The notes beneath the pieces are model-generated. The model was not told where the DNA came from. It searched no databases and was given only the letters and a program-made list of their open reading frames with translations. This document shows, in pieces, positions 7,122 through 16,377 of a stretch of 46,206 nucleotides of DNA; the stretch's first letter is position 1; each line of letters begins with the position of its first letter. The DNA lies in NCBI GenBank assembly GCA_022841965.1, contig JALHQM010000014.1, positions 10,402-56,607 on the forward strand, written 5' to 3'. Position numbers and translations under genes: made by a program. The stretch comes from Hyphomicrobium sp. (lineage in GTDB: Bacteria; Pseudomonadota; Alphaproteobacteria; Rhizobiales; Hyphomicrobiaceae).

Positions 7122-8086
7122 GCGGTGAAGCCGAATTCCGCGTCCGCGTCGCCGAAACTGAAACCGTCGCCGATGGCATTCGCCGTCTGCGTCTCGTCCC
7201 ACTCGGCCGCAACGCGCTTCCGCTCTTCTCCGGCGGCGCCCACACCGTACTCACAATGCATGATGAGGATCGCGTTCTGCGCAATCCGTATTCGCTCATG
7301 GGTTCGCCTTTCGATCCGTCGAGTTACCAGATCAGCGTCCTGCGCACGCCGAACTCGCGCGGCGGCTCCATCTTCGTCCACGATAAGCTCCGCGAGGGCA
7401 GCGAACTCTCCATCACCGCGCCCGTCAATCTCTTTCCCATCGATCGCCGCGCCCGCCGTCACGTGCTGATCGCCGGCGGCATCGGCATCACGCCATTCAT
7501 GGCCATGATGGAGCAACTCGAGCGCGAGGAACTGCCGTTCGAACTGCACTATGGCATGCGGTCGAAATCCGGCGGCGCGTACTGGAGCGCGCTACGCGAC
7601 ACCTATGGCCGCCGCATCAACACCTACTTCGATGATGCGCAGCAGAAAATTCCCCTGACACGTCTCCTCGAAAATCAGCCGCTCGGCACGCACCTCTACG
7701 TCTGTGGCCCCGCCGCCATGATCGATTGGGTTTTAAGCGAAGCCCGCGACGCCGGCTGGCCGGAGGAAAACGTCCACTTCGAACGTTTCTCCGCGCCGCC
7801 CGCTGGCGCACCGTTCACCATTGAACTCGCCAAAGCCGGCCGCACCATCGAGGTTAAGCCGACCCAAAGCATCCTCGAAGCCATCGAATCCGCGGGCCTC
7901 TCTGTGCCTTATCTCTGCCGCGGCGGCGCGTGCGGTCAATGCGAAAGCCACGTCGTTTCATGTACCGGCGCGATCGAACACAACGACCACTTCCTTACCG
8001 ATGCCGAAAAAGCGTCGGGCGGCAAAATCATGATCTGCGTGTCGCGTCTGAAAAGCGCCGGCAGCCGCATCGTCCTCGACCTCTAG
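7118..8086 (+). CDS. dmmB: Dimethylamine monooxygenase reductase subunit (DmmB)
   Basis: A 322-residue reductase of the phthalate-dioxygenase-reductase type: a flavin-binding beta-barrel, an NAD(P)H domain (GGIGITPFMAM near residue 128), and a C-terminal plant-type 2Fe-2S ferredoxin domain. The cluster ligands are C267, C272 and C275 (CRGGACGQC) and a fourth Cys near residue 307. It would pass electrons from NAD(P)H to the heme subunit encoded next. It overlaps dmmA by 4 nt and ends 18 nt before the heme subunit gene. Alone it could be any Rieske-type reductase, but the neighbours fix its role. Confidence 0.88.
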   Translation: MSGEAEFRVRVAETETVADGIRRLRLVPLGRNALPLFSGGAHTVLTMHDEDRVLRNPYSLMGSPFDPSSYQISVLRTPNSRGGSIFVHDKLREGSELSITAPVNLFPIDRRARRHVLIAGGIGITPFMAMMEQLEREELPFELHYGMRSKSGGAYWSALRDTYGRRINTYFDDAQQKIPLTRLLENQPLGTHLYVCGPAAMIDWVLSEARDAGWPEENVHFERFSAPPAGAPFTIELAKAGRTIEVKPTQSILEAIESAGLSVPYLCRGGACGQCESHVVSCTGAIEHNDHFLTDAEKASGGKIMICVSRLKSAGSRIVLDL

Positions 8087-8104
8087 CAGCGGAGTAGCTT
8101 CGTC

Positions 8105-9145
8105 ATGGGCCTCATCTTCAAGGACGAAACCTTTCGCGACGACTTCACGTTTTCCAACAGTCCGGCGGCGATCAGGCGTTTCCCATTTCCGTTCCATGAA
8201 GACCGCTACATGTACACGGTCAACATCGAGCCCCACATTCCAGGCCCCAAAGGCTCAGCCTTCGAATTCCCTATCGATATCGACGAGCACTATCTCTCAG
8301 ACATGCGCGACCGCGCGATCACACTGGCGCAAGATCCGCTGCGCTGTCAGTCACTGCCGCACATGCTCACCGCCGAATGGGATCTCGTCGAACTTCTCAT
8401 GACGTCGATGTCGGACCACTATCCCGAACACTTCACACTGACGCGGGAGGGAGACGACTGGCACTGGATCAACCGCCCCATGGGCATCGATCAGACGTTT
8501 GTCTTCGGCGATGTCGCAACGCTTCCCTACCGCCCGATGGAATACATCACCCGCCAGTGTCAGGGCGATTTCTGCCTCCTCGATCAGCGCGACGGCGACC
8601 TCTGGATGGATTCTGGGATAGTCACGTCCCAAGCCGATTGGTCACTCGATTTCGATGTCGGAATGAGCTTTAAGGAATGGCACGCCCCCGTGCCCATGGC
8701 ACATGAAGTCGGCGTTTTCGACCGCGCGCTGAAATTCCTGCTCAACATGCAGCAGGGCAAGCCCGTCCGCCGCCTCAACTGGACCATGACCATCAATCCG
8801 CGCCTCGATACAAGCCCGGAGAACTATCACAAATGGGGCACAGATCGCACGACCGTGACGCCCGAAAATGTCGGCGATAAAGTTCACCTGCGCGTCGAAT
8901 TGCAAGGTCTGTGGCGACTGCCTCGGTCCAACGCCATCGTGTTTTCCATTCGCGCCTATCTCATCAAGATGGACGAACTCGTGACCGTGCCGAAGTGGGG
9001 TCGCCGCCTGCATCGCGTCCTGAAGACGTTGCCCGATGTCATCGCTGATTACAAAGGCACAACCCGCTATCGGCAGACCACCATCGACTGGCTCGCCAAA
9101 TTCGACGACGGCGCGCCGACATCCAAGGGATGCTGGCCCGACTGA
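8105..9145 (+). CDS. dmmD: Heme-dependent oxidative N-demethylase, catalytic subunit (DUF3445 type)
   Basis: A 346-residue protein of the DUF3445/PF11927 family, the heme-PAS catalytic subunit (alpha) of dimethylamine monooxygenase. In characterised members this subunit binds heme b and demethylates dimethylamine to methylamine plus formaldehyde. Family-like features are the N-terminal [18 protein letters not shown] region, the [13 protein letters not shown] segment, and the C-terminal IVFSIRAYL and DYKGTTRYR elements. I cannot assign the heme ligand from sequence alone. In the dmmDABC lettering this is DmmD; some papers call it the alpha subunit or DmmA. It lies between dmmB and tmm in the same orientation. 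Confidence 0.87.
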   Translation: MGLIFKDETFRDDFTFSNSPAAIRRFPFPFHEDRYMYTVNIEPHIPGPKGSAFEFPIDIDEHYLSDMRDRAITLAQDPLRCQSLPHMLTAEWDLVELLMTSMSDHYPEHFTLTREGDDWHWINRPMGIDQTFVFGDVATLPYRPMEYITRQCQGDFCLLDQRDGDLWMDSGIVTSQADWSLDFDVGMSFKEWHAPVPMAHEVGVFDRALKFLLNMQQGKPVRRLNWTMTINPRLDTSPENYHKWGTDRTTVTPENVGDKVHLRVELQGLWRLPRSNAIVFSIRAYLIKMDELVTVPKWGRRLHRVLKTLPDVIADYKGTTRYRQTTIDWLAKFDDGAPTSKGCWPD

Positions 9146-9207
9146 CCGGCGTTCATCTCACGACCGTGCATGCGCCTTCCATGTCTAACGAAAAGGACAG
9201 TCGATCC

Positions 9208-10575
9208 ATGACACAGCGTATAGCCATCATTGGAGCAGGCCCCTCCGGCATGGCGGCCCTGCGCGCTTTCGAAAGCGCCAAACAGAAGGGCACCGAAATC
9301 CCAGAACTCGTTTGTTACGAAAAGCAGGACGATTGGGGCGGCATCTGGAACTACACGTGGCGAACCGGCACGGATGAGCACGGCGAACCCGTTCACGGCA
9401 GCATGTACCGCTATCTTTGGTCGAACGGACCCAAGGAGTGCCTCGAATTTGCCGACTACTCTTTTGAAGAGCACTTCGGCCGGCCCATTCCCTCTTATCC
9501 GCCGCGCGCCGTCCTGCACGATTACATCAAAGGTCGCGTCGAAAAGAGCGGCGTGCGCAAGTACATGAAGTTCCGCACACCCGTGCGCAACGTCACCTAC
9601 AATGACAAGACCCAGAAATTCACCGTCACCGTCAAAGATCTCAAGGACGACGCGCTCTCCTCATCAGAGTTCGATTGGGTCATCTGCTCGAGCGGTCACT
9701 TCTCCACGCCCAATGTCCCCGAATTCCCCGGCCTTGCGCAGTTCCCCGGCCGCGTCCTGCACGCCCACGACTTCCGCTCCGCCGATGAATTCGCCGGCAA
9801 GGACGTGCTCTGCATCGGCTCGAGTTATTCATCCGAAGACATTGGCATCCAGTGTCACAAGTATGGCGCCAAGTCCGTCACCTTCTCACACCGCACGCGC
9901 GCCATGGGCTTCAAATGGCCCGATAGTCTCTCCGAAGTGCCCCTCCTCCTGAAACTCGATGGCAAAACCGCCTACTTCAAGGACGGCACGTCAAAGGAAG
10001 TCGACGCCATCGTGCTCTGCACGGGCTACCTCCACCACTACCCCTTCCTCGACGACAGCCTGCGCCTCAAATCGCGCAACCGCCTCTACCCGCCGTCTCT
10101 CTACAAGGGCGTGTTCTGGTGGCCCAACAACAAGTTCATCTATCTCGGCGCGCAGGACCAGTACTACACCTTCAACATGTTCGACGCGCAGGCCTGGTAC
10201 GCCCGCGACGTCATCCTCGGTCGCATTAAGCTCCCTGGCTTCGAGGAGCAGGCCAAGGACATCAACGCCTGGATTCAACGCGAAGAAGCCATCGCCGACG
10301 CTTTCGAAGCAATCGACTTCCAGACCGAGTACGTGCGCGACCTCTTAGGCCCCACAGACTACCCGCGCCTCGACGTTGACATGGTCGCCCGCCTCTTCAA
10401 GGAGTGGGAGCACCACAAGATGGAAGACATCCTCACCTATCGTGACCGCAGTTATCCATCGACCATCACCGGCAACCTAGCGCCCGTCCACCACACGCCG
10501 TGGATGCAAGCCCTTGACGACAGCATGCAGGCCTTCCTGAACCAGCCCGATCTCTCCGCGCCCAAAGTCGCCTGA
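9208..10575 (+). CDS. tmm: Trimethylamine monooxygenase (flavin-containing)
   Basis: A 455-residue class B flavin monooxygenase matching bacterial Tmm, which oxidises trimethylamine to trimethylamine N-oxide with NADPH and O2. The FAD motif GAGPSG is at residues 9-14, the FMO fingerprint [11 protein letters not shown] is near 178-188, and the NADPH motif [10 protein letters not shown] is near 203. Tmm-like stretches include [30 protein letters not shown] and [12 protein letters not shown]. The start is set at ATG 9208, where homology begins ([11 protein letters not shown]) with AAGGA upstream; the open frame extends to 9130, overlapping the previous gene. It is followed directly by tdm, as in Methylocella silvestris. 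Confidence 0.95.
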   Translation: MTQRIAIIGAGPSGMAALRAFESAKQKGTEIPELVCYEKQDDWGGIWNYTWRTGTDEHGEPVHGSMYRYLWSNGPKECLEFADYSFEEHFGRPIPSYPPRAVLHDYIKGRVEKSGVRKYMKFRTPVRNVTYNDKTQKFTVTVKDLKDDALSSSEFDWVICSSGHFSTPNVPEFPGLAQFPGRVLHAHDFRSADEFAGKDVLCIGSSYSSEDIGIQCHKYGAKSVTFSHRTRAMGFKWPDSLSEVPLLLKLDGKTAYFKDGTSKEVDAIVLCTGYLHHYPFLDDSLRLKSRNRLYPPSLYKGVFWWPNNKFIYLGAQDQYYTFNMFDAQAWYARDVILGRIKLPGFEEQAKDINAWIQREEAIADAFEAIDFQTEYVRDLLGPTDYPRLDVDMVARLFKEWEHHKMEDILTYRDRSYPSTITGNLAPVHHTPWMQALDDSMQAFLNQPDLSAPKVA

Positions 10576-10593
10576 CCCGGGCATGTGATCACC

Positions 10594-12945
10594 ATGGCAC
10601 CGTCAACCGTCATCACGCCGTCGAGCCCGGAAGTGATCTTTCCGGGCAAGCCCGCCCTCGCGCCGGGCGTCGAGCGCTACACCGTGTCCGGCGGCGGCTC
10701 CTCCGTGTTCGCACTGGGATCCGGCGACCGCATCGACCTCGTCGCAATCGAAGGCGGCCAACCGCTCGAACTGCTCGCGTTCGGCAAAGATGGCAAACCA
10801 GACCTCGGCGCGCTCGGCCTCAAAGGAAAAGTCGCGCCGTCTGGCTTACAAGCCATCCTCGCCTCCGATCGCGACGACGCCGCCCGCGTCCGCTTCGGCC
10901 TCTTCCGCCGCGGCATCGACATTGGACGCGCCAAAGCAGCCACGCTCTTCGACACGGCTACCCCGCCCGGCGAAATCGTCTCGCTCACCGCAGAGCGCGC
11001 GGTCGTCGTGATCATCGCCGCCCCCGCCACCCCCGGCACCGTCTGGGATCAGACACCCGCCACCGACACCCTTGCCCTCATCACCCGCGCGACCACCCTC
11101 CCGCCGCAGCTCCGCGAACCGCCCGAGCCCCTGGCCGAACCCCGCCTCGACTTGCGCATCAACATCGCCTCATCAATGGGCTTCGAAGTCTACGCCGGCG
11201 AATACATCCAGATCGTCGACATCGCCGGCCGCCAGTGCTCCGACTTCCTCGCCTTCGAACGCCGCGCCGTCGACGCTGGCCGCCCCTTGCCCCTCGACTC
11301 CACGACCACGCGCACGATGTCCGGCCTCGCCTATCCCAAACCCGGCCTCGCCTCTCGCTTCTACGATCGCGACCGCAACCCGCTCGTCGAAGTCGTGCAA
11401 GACACCGTCGGCCGCCACGACACCTTCGGCCTCGCCTGCACGTCGCGCACCTACGAAGATGCCGGCTATTTCGGCCACGCCAACTGCTCCGACAATCTCA
11501 ACGTCACCATGGCGCCCTATCGCATCGACGGCCGCCGCGGCTGGCCCGCCATCAACTTTTTCTACAACACCAACGTCGACCACCAGAACCAGATCTGGTT
11601 CGACGAACCCTGGTCCCGCCCCGGCGACTACGTGCTGATGCGCGCGCTCTCCGATCTCGTCTGCGCCGCCACGTCATGCCCCGACGACATCGATCCCGCG
11701 AACGGCTGGCAACTCACCGAAATCCAGGTGCGCGTCTATCCAAAGACCGCCACCTTCAAGCGCGCGATGGGATACCGCATGACCGCCGACGCCCCCCTGC
11801 AGATGACCAAAGAAACCGGCTTCCACCCGCGCACGTCCGAACTGACGCACACATTCGGCGAATATCGCGGCTATTGGGTTCCCCACCGCTTCACCAAAGC
11901 CGGCCCCATCGAGGAATACTGGGCCTGCCGCGAGAAGGTCGTCATCATGGACCTCTCGCCGCTGCGCAAACTCGAAATCCTGGGCCCTGACGCTGAGACC
12001 TTCCTTCAGTCCGTCTTCCCGCGCGACATCCGCAAACTCGCAGCCGGCCAAATTTTCTACACCGCACTATGCTACGACCACGGCGGCATGGTCGACGACG
12101 GCACGCTCTTCCGCCTCTCCCAAAACAACTTCCGCTGGATCGGCGGCGACGATGCGAGCCTTGTCTGGCTGCGCGAGCAGGCTCTCAAATCCGGCGCCAA
12201 TGTCCTCTTGAAGTCCGCCACCAACGACATCCACAACGTCGCCGTCCAAGGCCCCAAATCGCGCGACACGCTCCGTCCCATTCTGTGGACACCGGGCGGC
12301 CGCCCGACCCTCGACGAACTCGGTCCCTTCCGCTTCACCATCGGCCGCATCGGCGGCTACGATGGCATTCCCGTCATCGTCTCGCGCACCGGCTACACCG
12401 GCGAACAAGGCTACGAAGTTTTCTGTCACCCTAAGGATGCCCCCGCCGTCTGGGACGCCATTATGCAATCGGGCGAAGAACACGGCATCCGCCCCTTCGG
12501 CTTCGACGCCCTCGATATGGTTCGCATTGAAGCCGGCCTCGCCTTCGGCGGCTTTGAATTCGATAGCACCACCGACCCCTTCGAAGCTGGCATTGGCTTC
12601 ACGGTGCCCACCAAAAAAGAAGAAGACTACATCGGCAAGGCCGCCCTCGAACGCCGCCGCACCACGCCCGCGCGCAAACTTGTCGGCCTCGAAATCGCCG
12701 GCAACGAGCCCGCCAGCCACGGCGACAAGCTCTACGCCGGCCGCGCCGAAATCGGTGTCGTTACCAGCGGCATGCGCTCACCGCTCCTCAAGAAAACCAT
12801 CGCGCTCGCCCGTGTCGATGTCGCCCACGCGGAGCCGGGCACCAAACTCGCCGTCGGTAAACTCGACGGCCACATCAAGCGCCTCGACGCAACCGTCGTC
12901 CGCTTCCCCTTCTACGACCCGGAAAAAACGCGGGTCCGATCCTGA
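10594..12945 (+). CDS. tdm: Trimethylamine N-oxide demethylase (DUF1989-GcvT fusion)
   Basis: A 783-residue two-domain protein. The N-terminal part (about residues 1-370) is a DUF1989 domain, the metal-dependent demethylase module, with conserved Cys in GRQCSDF, ACTSRTYEDAG and GHANCSDN. The C-terminal part (about 400-780) is a GcvT-like tetrahydrofolate-binding domain, with YDHGGMVDDGTLFRL and GYTGEQGYEVF. Known Tdm enzymes split TMAO into dimethylamine and formaldehyde and pass formaldehyde to folate. Length and domain order fit the family. The start is ATG 10594; an in-frame GTG at 10585 is possible. It lies 18 nt after tmm and 34 nt before another GcvT-like gene. Confidence 0.95.
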   Translation: MAPSTVITPSSPEVIFPGKPALAPGVERYTVSGGGSSVFALGSGDRIDLVAIEGGQPLELLAFGKDGKPDLGALGLKGKVAPSGLQAILASDRDDAARVRFGLFRRGIDIGRAKAATLFDTATPPGEIVSLTAERAVVVIIAAPATPGTVWDQTPATDTLALITRATTLPPQLREPPEPLAEPRLDLRINIASSMGFEVYAGEYIQIVDIAGRQCSDFLAFERRAVDAGRPLPLDSTTTRTMSGLAYPKPGLASRFYDRDRNPLVEVVQDTVGRHDTFGLACTSRTYEDAGYFGHANCSDNLNVTMAPYRIDGRRGWPAINFFYNTNVDHQNQIWFDEPWSRPGDYVLMRALSDLVCAATSCPDDIDPANGWQLTEIQVRVYPKTATFKRAMGYRMTADAPLQMTKETGFHPRTSELTHTFGEYRGYWVPHRFTKAGPIEEYWACREKVVIMDLSPLRKLEILGPDAETFLQSVFPRDIRKLAAGQIFYTALCYDHGGMVDDGTLFRLSQNNFRWIGGDDASLVWLREQALKSGANVLLKSATNDIHNVAVQGPKSRDTLRPILWTPGGRPTLDELGPFRFTIGRIGGYDGIPVIVSRTGYTGEQGYEVFCHPKDAPAVWDAIMQSGEEHGIRPFGFDALDMVRIEAGLAFGGFEFDSTTDPFEAGIGFTVPTKKEEDYIGKAALERRRTTPARKLVGLEIAGNEPASHGDKLYAGRAEIGVVTSGMRSPLLKKTIALARVDVAHAEPGTKLAVGKLDGHIKRLDATVVRFPFYDPEKTRVRS

Positions 12946-12979
12946 AACCCTCAAAGTTGAACACAGGGAGTTACAAAAA

Positions 12980-14086
12980 ATGCCGGCCTTTCCGCGTGTC
13001 ACCGCGCTTTACGATCGCCACATTGCCCTCGGCTCCGACATGTCGACCGCATGGAACGACATGGCGATTTCGCAAAACTACGCGACCGACCCCGACATCG
13101 AAACCGCCGTCACCCGCACCAAGGCCGGGCTCATCGAAGTCACAGCCCTTAATCTCGTGCTCGTCAAAGGTCCCGGCGCCACGGATCTCCTGAACTATAT
13201 GCTGACAACGGACATCGCGAAGGCCGCGCCAGGTGATAGCCACATCTCAAACATCGTCAACGAGAACGGCGGCCTCATCGACGACGTGCTCGTCTATGTG
13301 CTCGAACCCAACGTCTATCGCCTCTCCCACGGCAGCGGCACAACGGCAGCGACACTGAAGGCCTTGGCTCCGAAATACGACGTCACCATCGAGCCCGACG
13401 ACACCCACGTCCTCTCCCTGCAAGGCCCGCTTTCTGCAGAAGTTCTCCAGCCGCATACGCCGCTCAACCTCGACACGCTCGGCTACTTCAAGCACGCGCC
13501 GACGACGCTCTTTGGCAAGGCGATCCAAATGGCCCGCGGCGGCTATTCCGGCGAGCGCGGCTATGAAGTCTTCTGCACCCGCGGCGACGCGGTCTTCATC
13601 TGGGATGCCATCCTCGAAGCCGGCAAGCCCCACGGCGTCATGCCCGTCTCCTGGACCTGCCTTGATACCGTCCGCGTCGAAGGCGGCCTCCTCTTCTTCC
13701 CCTTTGACATGCCCCACACCGACACCACCCCCTGGGAGGTCAAGGCGGACTGGACGGTTGATCTCTCCAAGCCTGACTTCATCGGAAAATCAGCTCTCGC
13801 CGCCTCAAAGGGTAAGGAGCGCTCCGTCATCACCGGCCTCGAAGTCTGGCACTCCGCCGCCATCACCCCTGGCGCCAAAGTGAAAATTGGCGGTCGCGAC
13901 GTCGGCGTGGTCACGTCAACCGTCTTCAGCCGGTATCTTATGAAGTCGCTGGCCATGGCGCAGATCGACAAGGCCTACACGGCACTCGGCACTGCGCTCG
14001 AAATCGAAGAAGACGGCAAAACCTATTCCTCAACCGTCGTGCGCATGCCGTTTTACGATCCCATGCGCCTGCGCACGCACGGCTGA
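12980..14086 (+). CDS. dmmC: GcvT-like tetrahydrofolate-binding subunit of dimethylamine monooxygenase
   Basis: A 368-residue aminomethyltransferase-family protein, with IVNENGGLIDDVLVYVL, ARGGYSGERGYEVF and ETLRVE-like CLDTVRVEGG segments typical of GcvT folate-binding proteins. No glycine-cleavage genes are nearby. It ends the amine operon, so it most likely serves as the folate-binding (delta) subunit that captures formaldehyde from dimethylamine. In the lettering used here it is DmmC. The frame remains open upstream into tdm, but the codons there are a shadow; ATG 12980 has GGGAG 9 nt before it. It is a paralogue of the C-terminal half of Tdm. A role as free-standing GcvT is a less likely alternative. 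Confidence 0.85.
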   Translation: MPAFPRVTALYDRHIALGSDMSTAWNDMAISQNYATDPDIETAVTRTKAGLIEVTALNLVLVKGPGATDLLNYMLTTDIAKAAPGDSHISNIVNENGGLIDDVLVYVLEPNVYRLSHGSGTTAATLKALAPKYDVTIEPDDTHVLSLQGPLSAEVLQPHTPLNLDTLGYFKHAPTTLFGKAIQMARGGYSGERGYEVFCTRGDAVFIWDAILEAGKPHGVMPVSWTCLDTVRVEGGLLFFPFDMPHTDTTPWEVKADWTVDLSKPDFIGKSALAASKGKERSVITGLEVWHSAAITPGAKVKIGGRDVGVVTSTVFSRYLMKSLAMAQIDKAYTALGTALEIEEDGKTYSSTVVRMPFYDPMRLRTHG

Positions 14087-14114
14087 TCCGATCACCACGT
14101 CGACCAGAACGCGC

Positions 14115-14152
14115 AAAGGCGCCGCTGCTACGCGGCGCCTTTCTCTATTTTA
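14115..14152 (+). terminator. Intrinsic terminator of the amine-oxidation operon
   Basis: AAAGGCGCCGC pairs perfectly with GCGGCGCCTTT around a 6-nt loop (stem arms 14115-14125 and 14132-14142), followed by CTCTATTTT. It defines 6516-14152 as one transcription unit if no internal terminators act. Confidence 0.88.
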
Positions 14153-14336
14153 GAACATCATCTCTGCGCACATGGATGCGCCATCCTTAAGCCTTCGTTA
14201 AGCTCACCTGATGCCTAAGATAGTGTGGCGAAAAGTTCAATTTCGTAACGCTCCGGCAACCGGAATAGCCGACATTCGAGCTTCTGCCACAGTTGTGTGG
14301 GATCGATCCTCATCGGCTCCATTTGGCCGTCCGCAT

Positions 14337-15380
14337 ATGCATGGTGTCTCTTTGCTGCGTCGCCTCGTCATTTCTGGTCTGCTTCTCGTGCCCGCCTCCG
14401 CTGTGGCCGAGCCGATGAAGCTTGGCGCCAGTGAGATTGTGGACACATTCACAGGCTCCCGCATTGAACTCGACACCCCACTCGGCACCACCATCCCAGT
14501 CCAATTTACCGATGATGGCCTGATGAGCGGCAACGCCGGCAGTCTGGCGTCCGTTCTCGGTGCCGCCAAGGACCGTGGCCGCTGGTGGGTCAAAGACGAC
14601 CGGCTCTGCACCAAGTGGTTCCGGTGGTTTGACGCCGAGGAGCAGTGCCTGACCATTCACATGAAAGACGAGCGCGTGTTCTGGCGCCGCGACGACGGCA
14701 AAAAGGGCACCGCCACGATTGTCGAGCGTCCCGTTGTGGTGGCCGAGGCGCCCAAGACGGCTACGCCTGCCATAAAAGATGCGGTCCGGCGGCCCTTCGC
14801 TGCCGCGACGATTGCCGCCGCGCCAAAGCCACAAGTGAAGCAGCCGGCCTTGAAAGCAGGCCCGCGCTTAGCAACCCGTCCGCAATCCGCCGCCGAACAA
14901 TTGGGCCTGCCCCCGGAAGCACCGGCAGATCGAAGCCTTTTCTTCGTCGGAATGGGATTAGCGCGCGCCTTGCAATCTCAATTCGCAATCGCCTCCGCGG
15001 AAGCTGCCCCCGCATCGAAACCTAAGGCCAAAACCCAACCGGCGAAATCCGCACCGCCAGCAAAAGAAATCGTCACCGCCGCCGTTGCTGCCAAGCCGAG
15101 CGCGACGTCCGCCAAATCCGCTCCCACGAATTCGGACAGCGTCGCCCAACCGGGACGCGGCGCACAGCCAGCCGCGATGTCATTCCGAGTCTACGGCGTT
15201 GCTGACAACGATGTTTTGAACGTCCGCAATGGCCCATCCGAAGAGCACGCTGTCGTCGGTAACATTCCTCCGAGCGCGTCGAGTGTTCGCATGGTTGGAG
15301 GGTGTATTGGGCTCTGGTGCGAAATCCAGTTCCGCTCAACGCGCGGTTGGGTGAACCGCTACTACCTCGCCCAGAACTGA
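14337..15380 (+). CDS. Exported protein with C-terminal bacterial SH3 domain
   Basis: A protein of about 347 residues with a signal peptide (LLRRLVISGLLLVPASAVA, residues 6-24). A compact globular region follows (about 26-125), with the WxxDDRLCTKWFRWFDAEEQCL pattern containing two Cys. Then comes a long Ala/Pro/Lys-rich linker (about 130-275), and finally an SH3b domain (last 65 residues, DVLNVRNGPSEEHAVVG and CIGLWCEIQF). Such proteins usually act in the periplasm on or near peptidoglycan; no catalytic domain is seen. The Cys-containing region resembles small periplasmic domains of unknown function in Hyphomicrobiales. The frame opens at 14211, but the signal peptide only makes sense from ATG 14337. 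Confidence 0.75.
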   Translation: MHGVSLLRRLVISGLLLVPASAVAEPMKLGASEIVDTFTGSRIELDTPLGTTIPVQFTDDGLMSGNAGSLASVLGAAKDRGRWWVKDDRLCTKWFRWFDAEEQCLTIHMKDERVFWRRDDGKKGTATIVERPVVVAEAPKTATPAIKDAVRRPFAAATIAAAPKPQVKQPALKAGPRLATRPQSAAEQLGLPPEAPADRSLFFVGMGLARALQSQFAIASAEAAPASKPKAKTQPAKSAPPAKEIVTAAVAAKPSATSAKSAPTNSDSVAQPGRGAQPAAMSFRVYGVADNDVLNVRNGPSEEHAVVGNIPPSASSVRMVGGCIGLWCEIQFRSTRGWVNRYYLAQN

Positions 15381-15588
15381 TCTGGCCCGCCGCCCTTCAA
15401 TACGGTCCTTGAGAATAGTCCGTTCACGGCAAATGCGCTGAAGCGCTCGCTAGGATCGCCACAAAAACCAAAAATGCGGCAGTGCAAAAAGTGGTAATTC
15501 ACCTCCTGTCAATCACAAAAATAATATTGCTCTTTAGTTAATACGTTAAAGGTGCTAATCTGCCACATTATCGCGTGGTTGAGGTCGC

Positions 15589-16320
15589 GTGATTTATGTG
15601 AGTTGCGTCATGATGGATTTAGCGTCCGCCGAACGTCCGGCCATTGAATTTTCTGAGATTTGCGAACCCTTTGTCGTTCCGCTCGCCCGCAGCTTGCTGC
15701 CGGCAGAGCCCATCGCCGGACCAGAGCGGTTTCTCGATCGCGGCGAATACCTCTACCGCGAAGGCGGCCGCAAGGACGCCCTGTATCGGCTCGACTCCGG
15801 CATTTTGTGCGTCACGTCGCGCCGCGCCGATGGCCCTCCGAACGTTGTCGAAATGATCTTTCCCGGCACAGTGATGGGATTGGGCTTCCTCGAGCGCCAT
15901 ATCGACAGCGCCATGGCCGTCGTTCCCTGCAGCCTCACGGAATTCCCGCTCTCGGCCGCGTCCGCACTGTGCGAAGGCTCGCCCGCATCCCGCGATCGTC
16001 AAGCCCTGCTCACCGAACGGGAATTCGCCGCCCGCCGCCGTGAGCTCGTGCCCGCTCCCGCCGACCCCACTGTGCAACGGGTCGCCGCTTTTCTATCCGC
16101 GATGCATCACATGAATCGTCAAGAAGGCCGGAACCCGGCCGAGATTGCCGAGTTCTTGAAAACGGGCGAAGTCGCCGGCTTCCTGGGTCTCGACGTCGAA
16201 GATCTCGCGGCAGCCCTCGCCGATCTGAAGGAGCGCGGCGTGGTTGATCGCGCCGAGCACGGTGGTCTCATTCTCCTTCAGCTCGACGAACTTGACCGTC
16301 TGTCTGGCCAAAACGAGTAG
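15589..16320 (+). CDS. Crp/Fnr-family transcriptional regulator
   Basis: A 243-residue protein with an N-terminal cyclic-nucleotide-binding-like beta-roll (about 45-130, with the LDRGEYLYREGGRKDALYRL pattern) and a C-terminal winged-helix domain of the Crp type (about 155-235). There the recognition region reads TGEVAGFLGLDVEDLAAALADLKERG. No Cys cluster of the Fnr type is seen at the N-terminus, so oxygen sensing through 4Fe-4S is unlikely. FixK or a nucleotide-responsive Crp-like role is possible. The start is uncertain: GTG 15589 has GAGGT close upstream, while ATG 15610 and 15613 are alternatives. The upstream 208 bp (15381-15588) are AT-rich near 15480-15560 and probably hold the promoter. 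Confidence 0.85.
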   Translation: MIYVSCVMMDLASAERPAIEFSEICEPFVVPLARSLLPAEPIAGPERFLDRGEYLYREGGRKDALYRLDSGILCVTSRRADGPPNVVEMIFPGTVMGLGFLERHIDSAMAVVPCSLTEFPLSAASALCEGSPASRDRQALLTEREFAARRRELVPAPADPTVQRVAAFLSAMHHMNRQEGRNPAEIAEFLKTGEVAGFLGLDVEDLAAALADLKERGVVDRAEHGGLILLQLDELDRLSGQNE

Positions 16321-16377
16321 CCGTAAAAATCGAAACGATGTGCTGCGATTGGCGGGGGGCCGCTGCAGCATGTGCAA

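Noticed and set aside
12362-12979. N-terminal extension of the GcvT-like gene into tdm (574-codon frame)
   Set aside because: The extra 206 codons read as Ser/Pro/Ala-rich out-of-frame translation of tdm. A ribosome site and the homology start fit ATG 12980.
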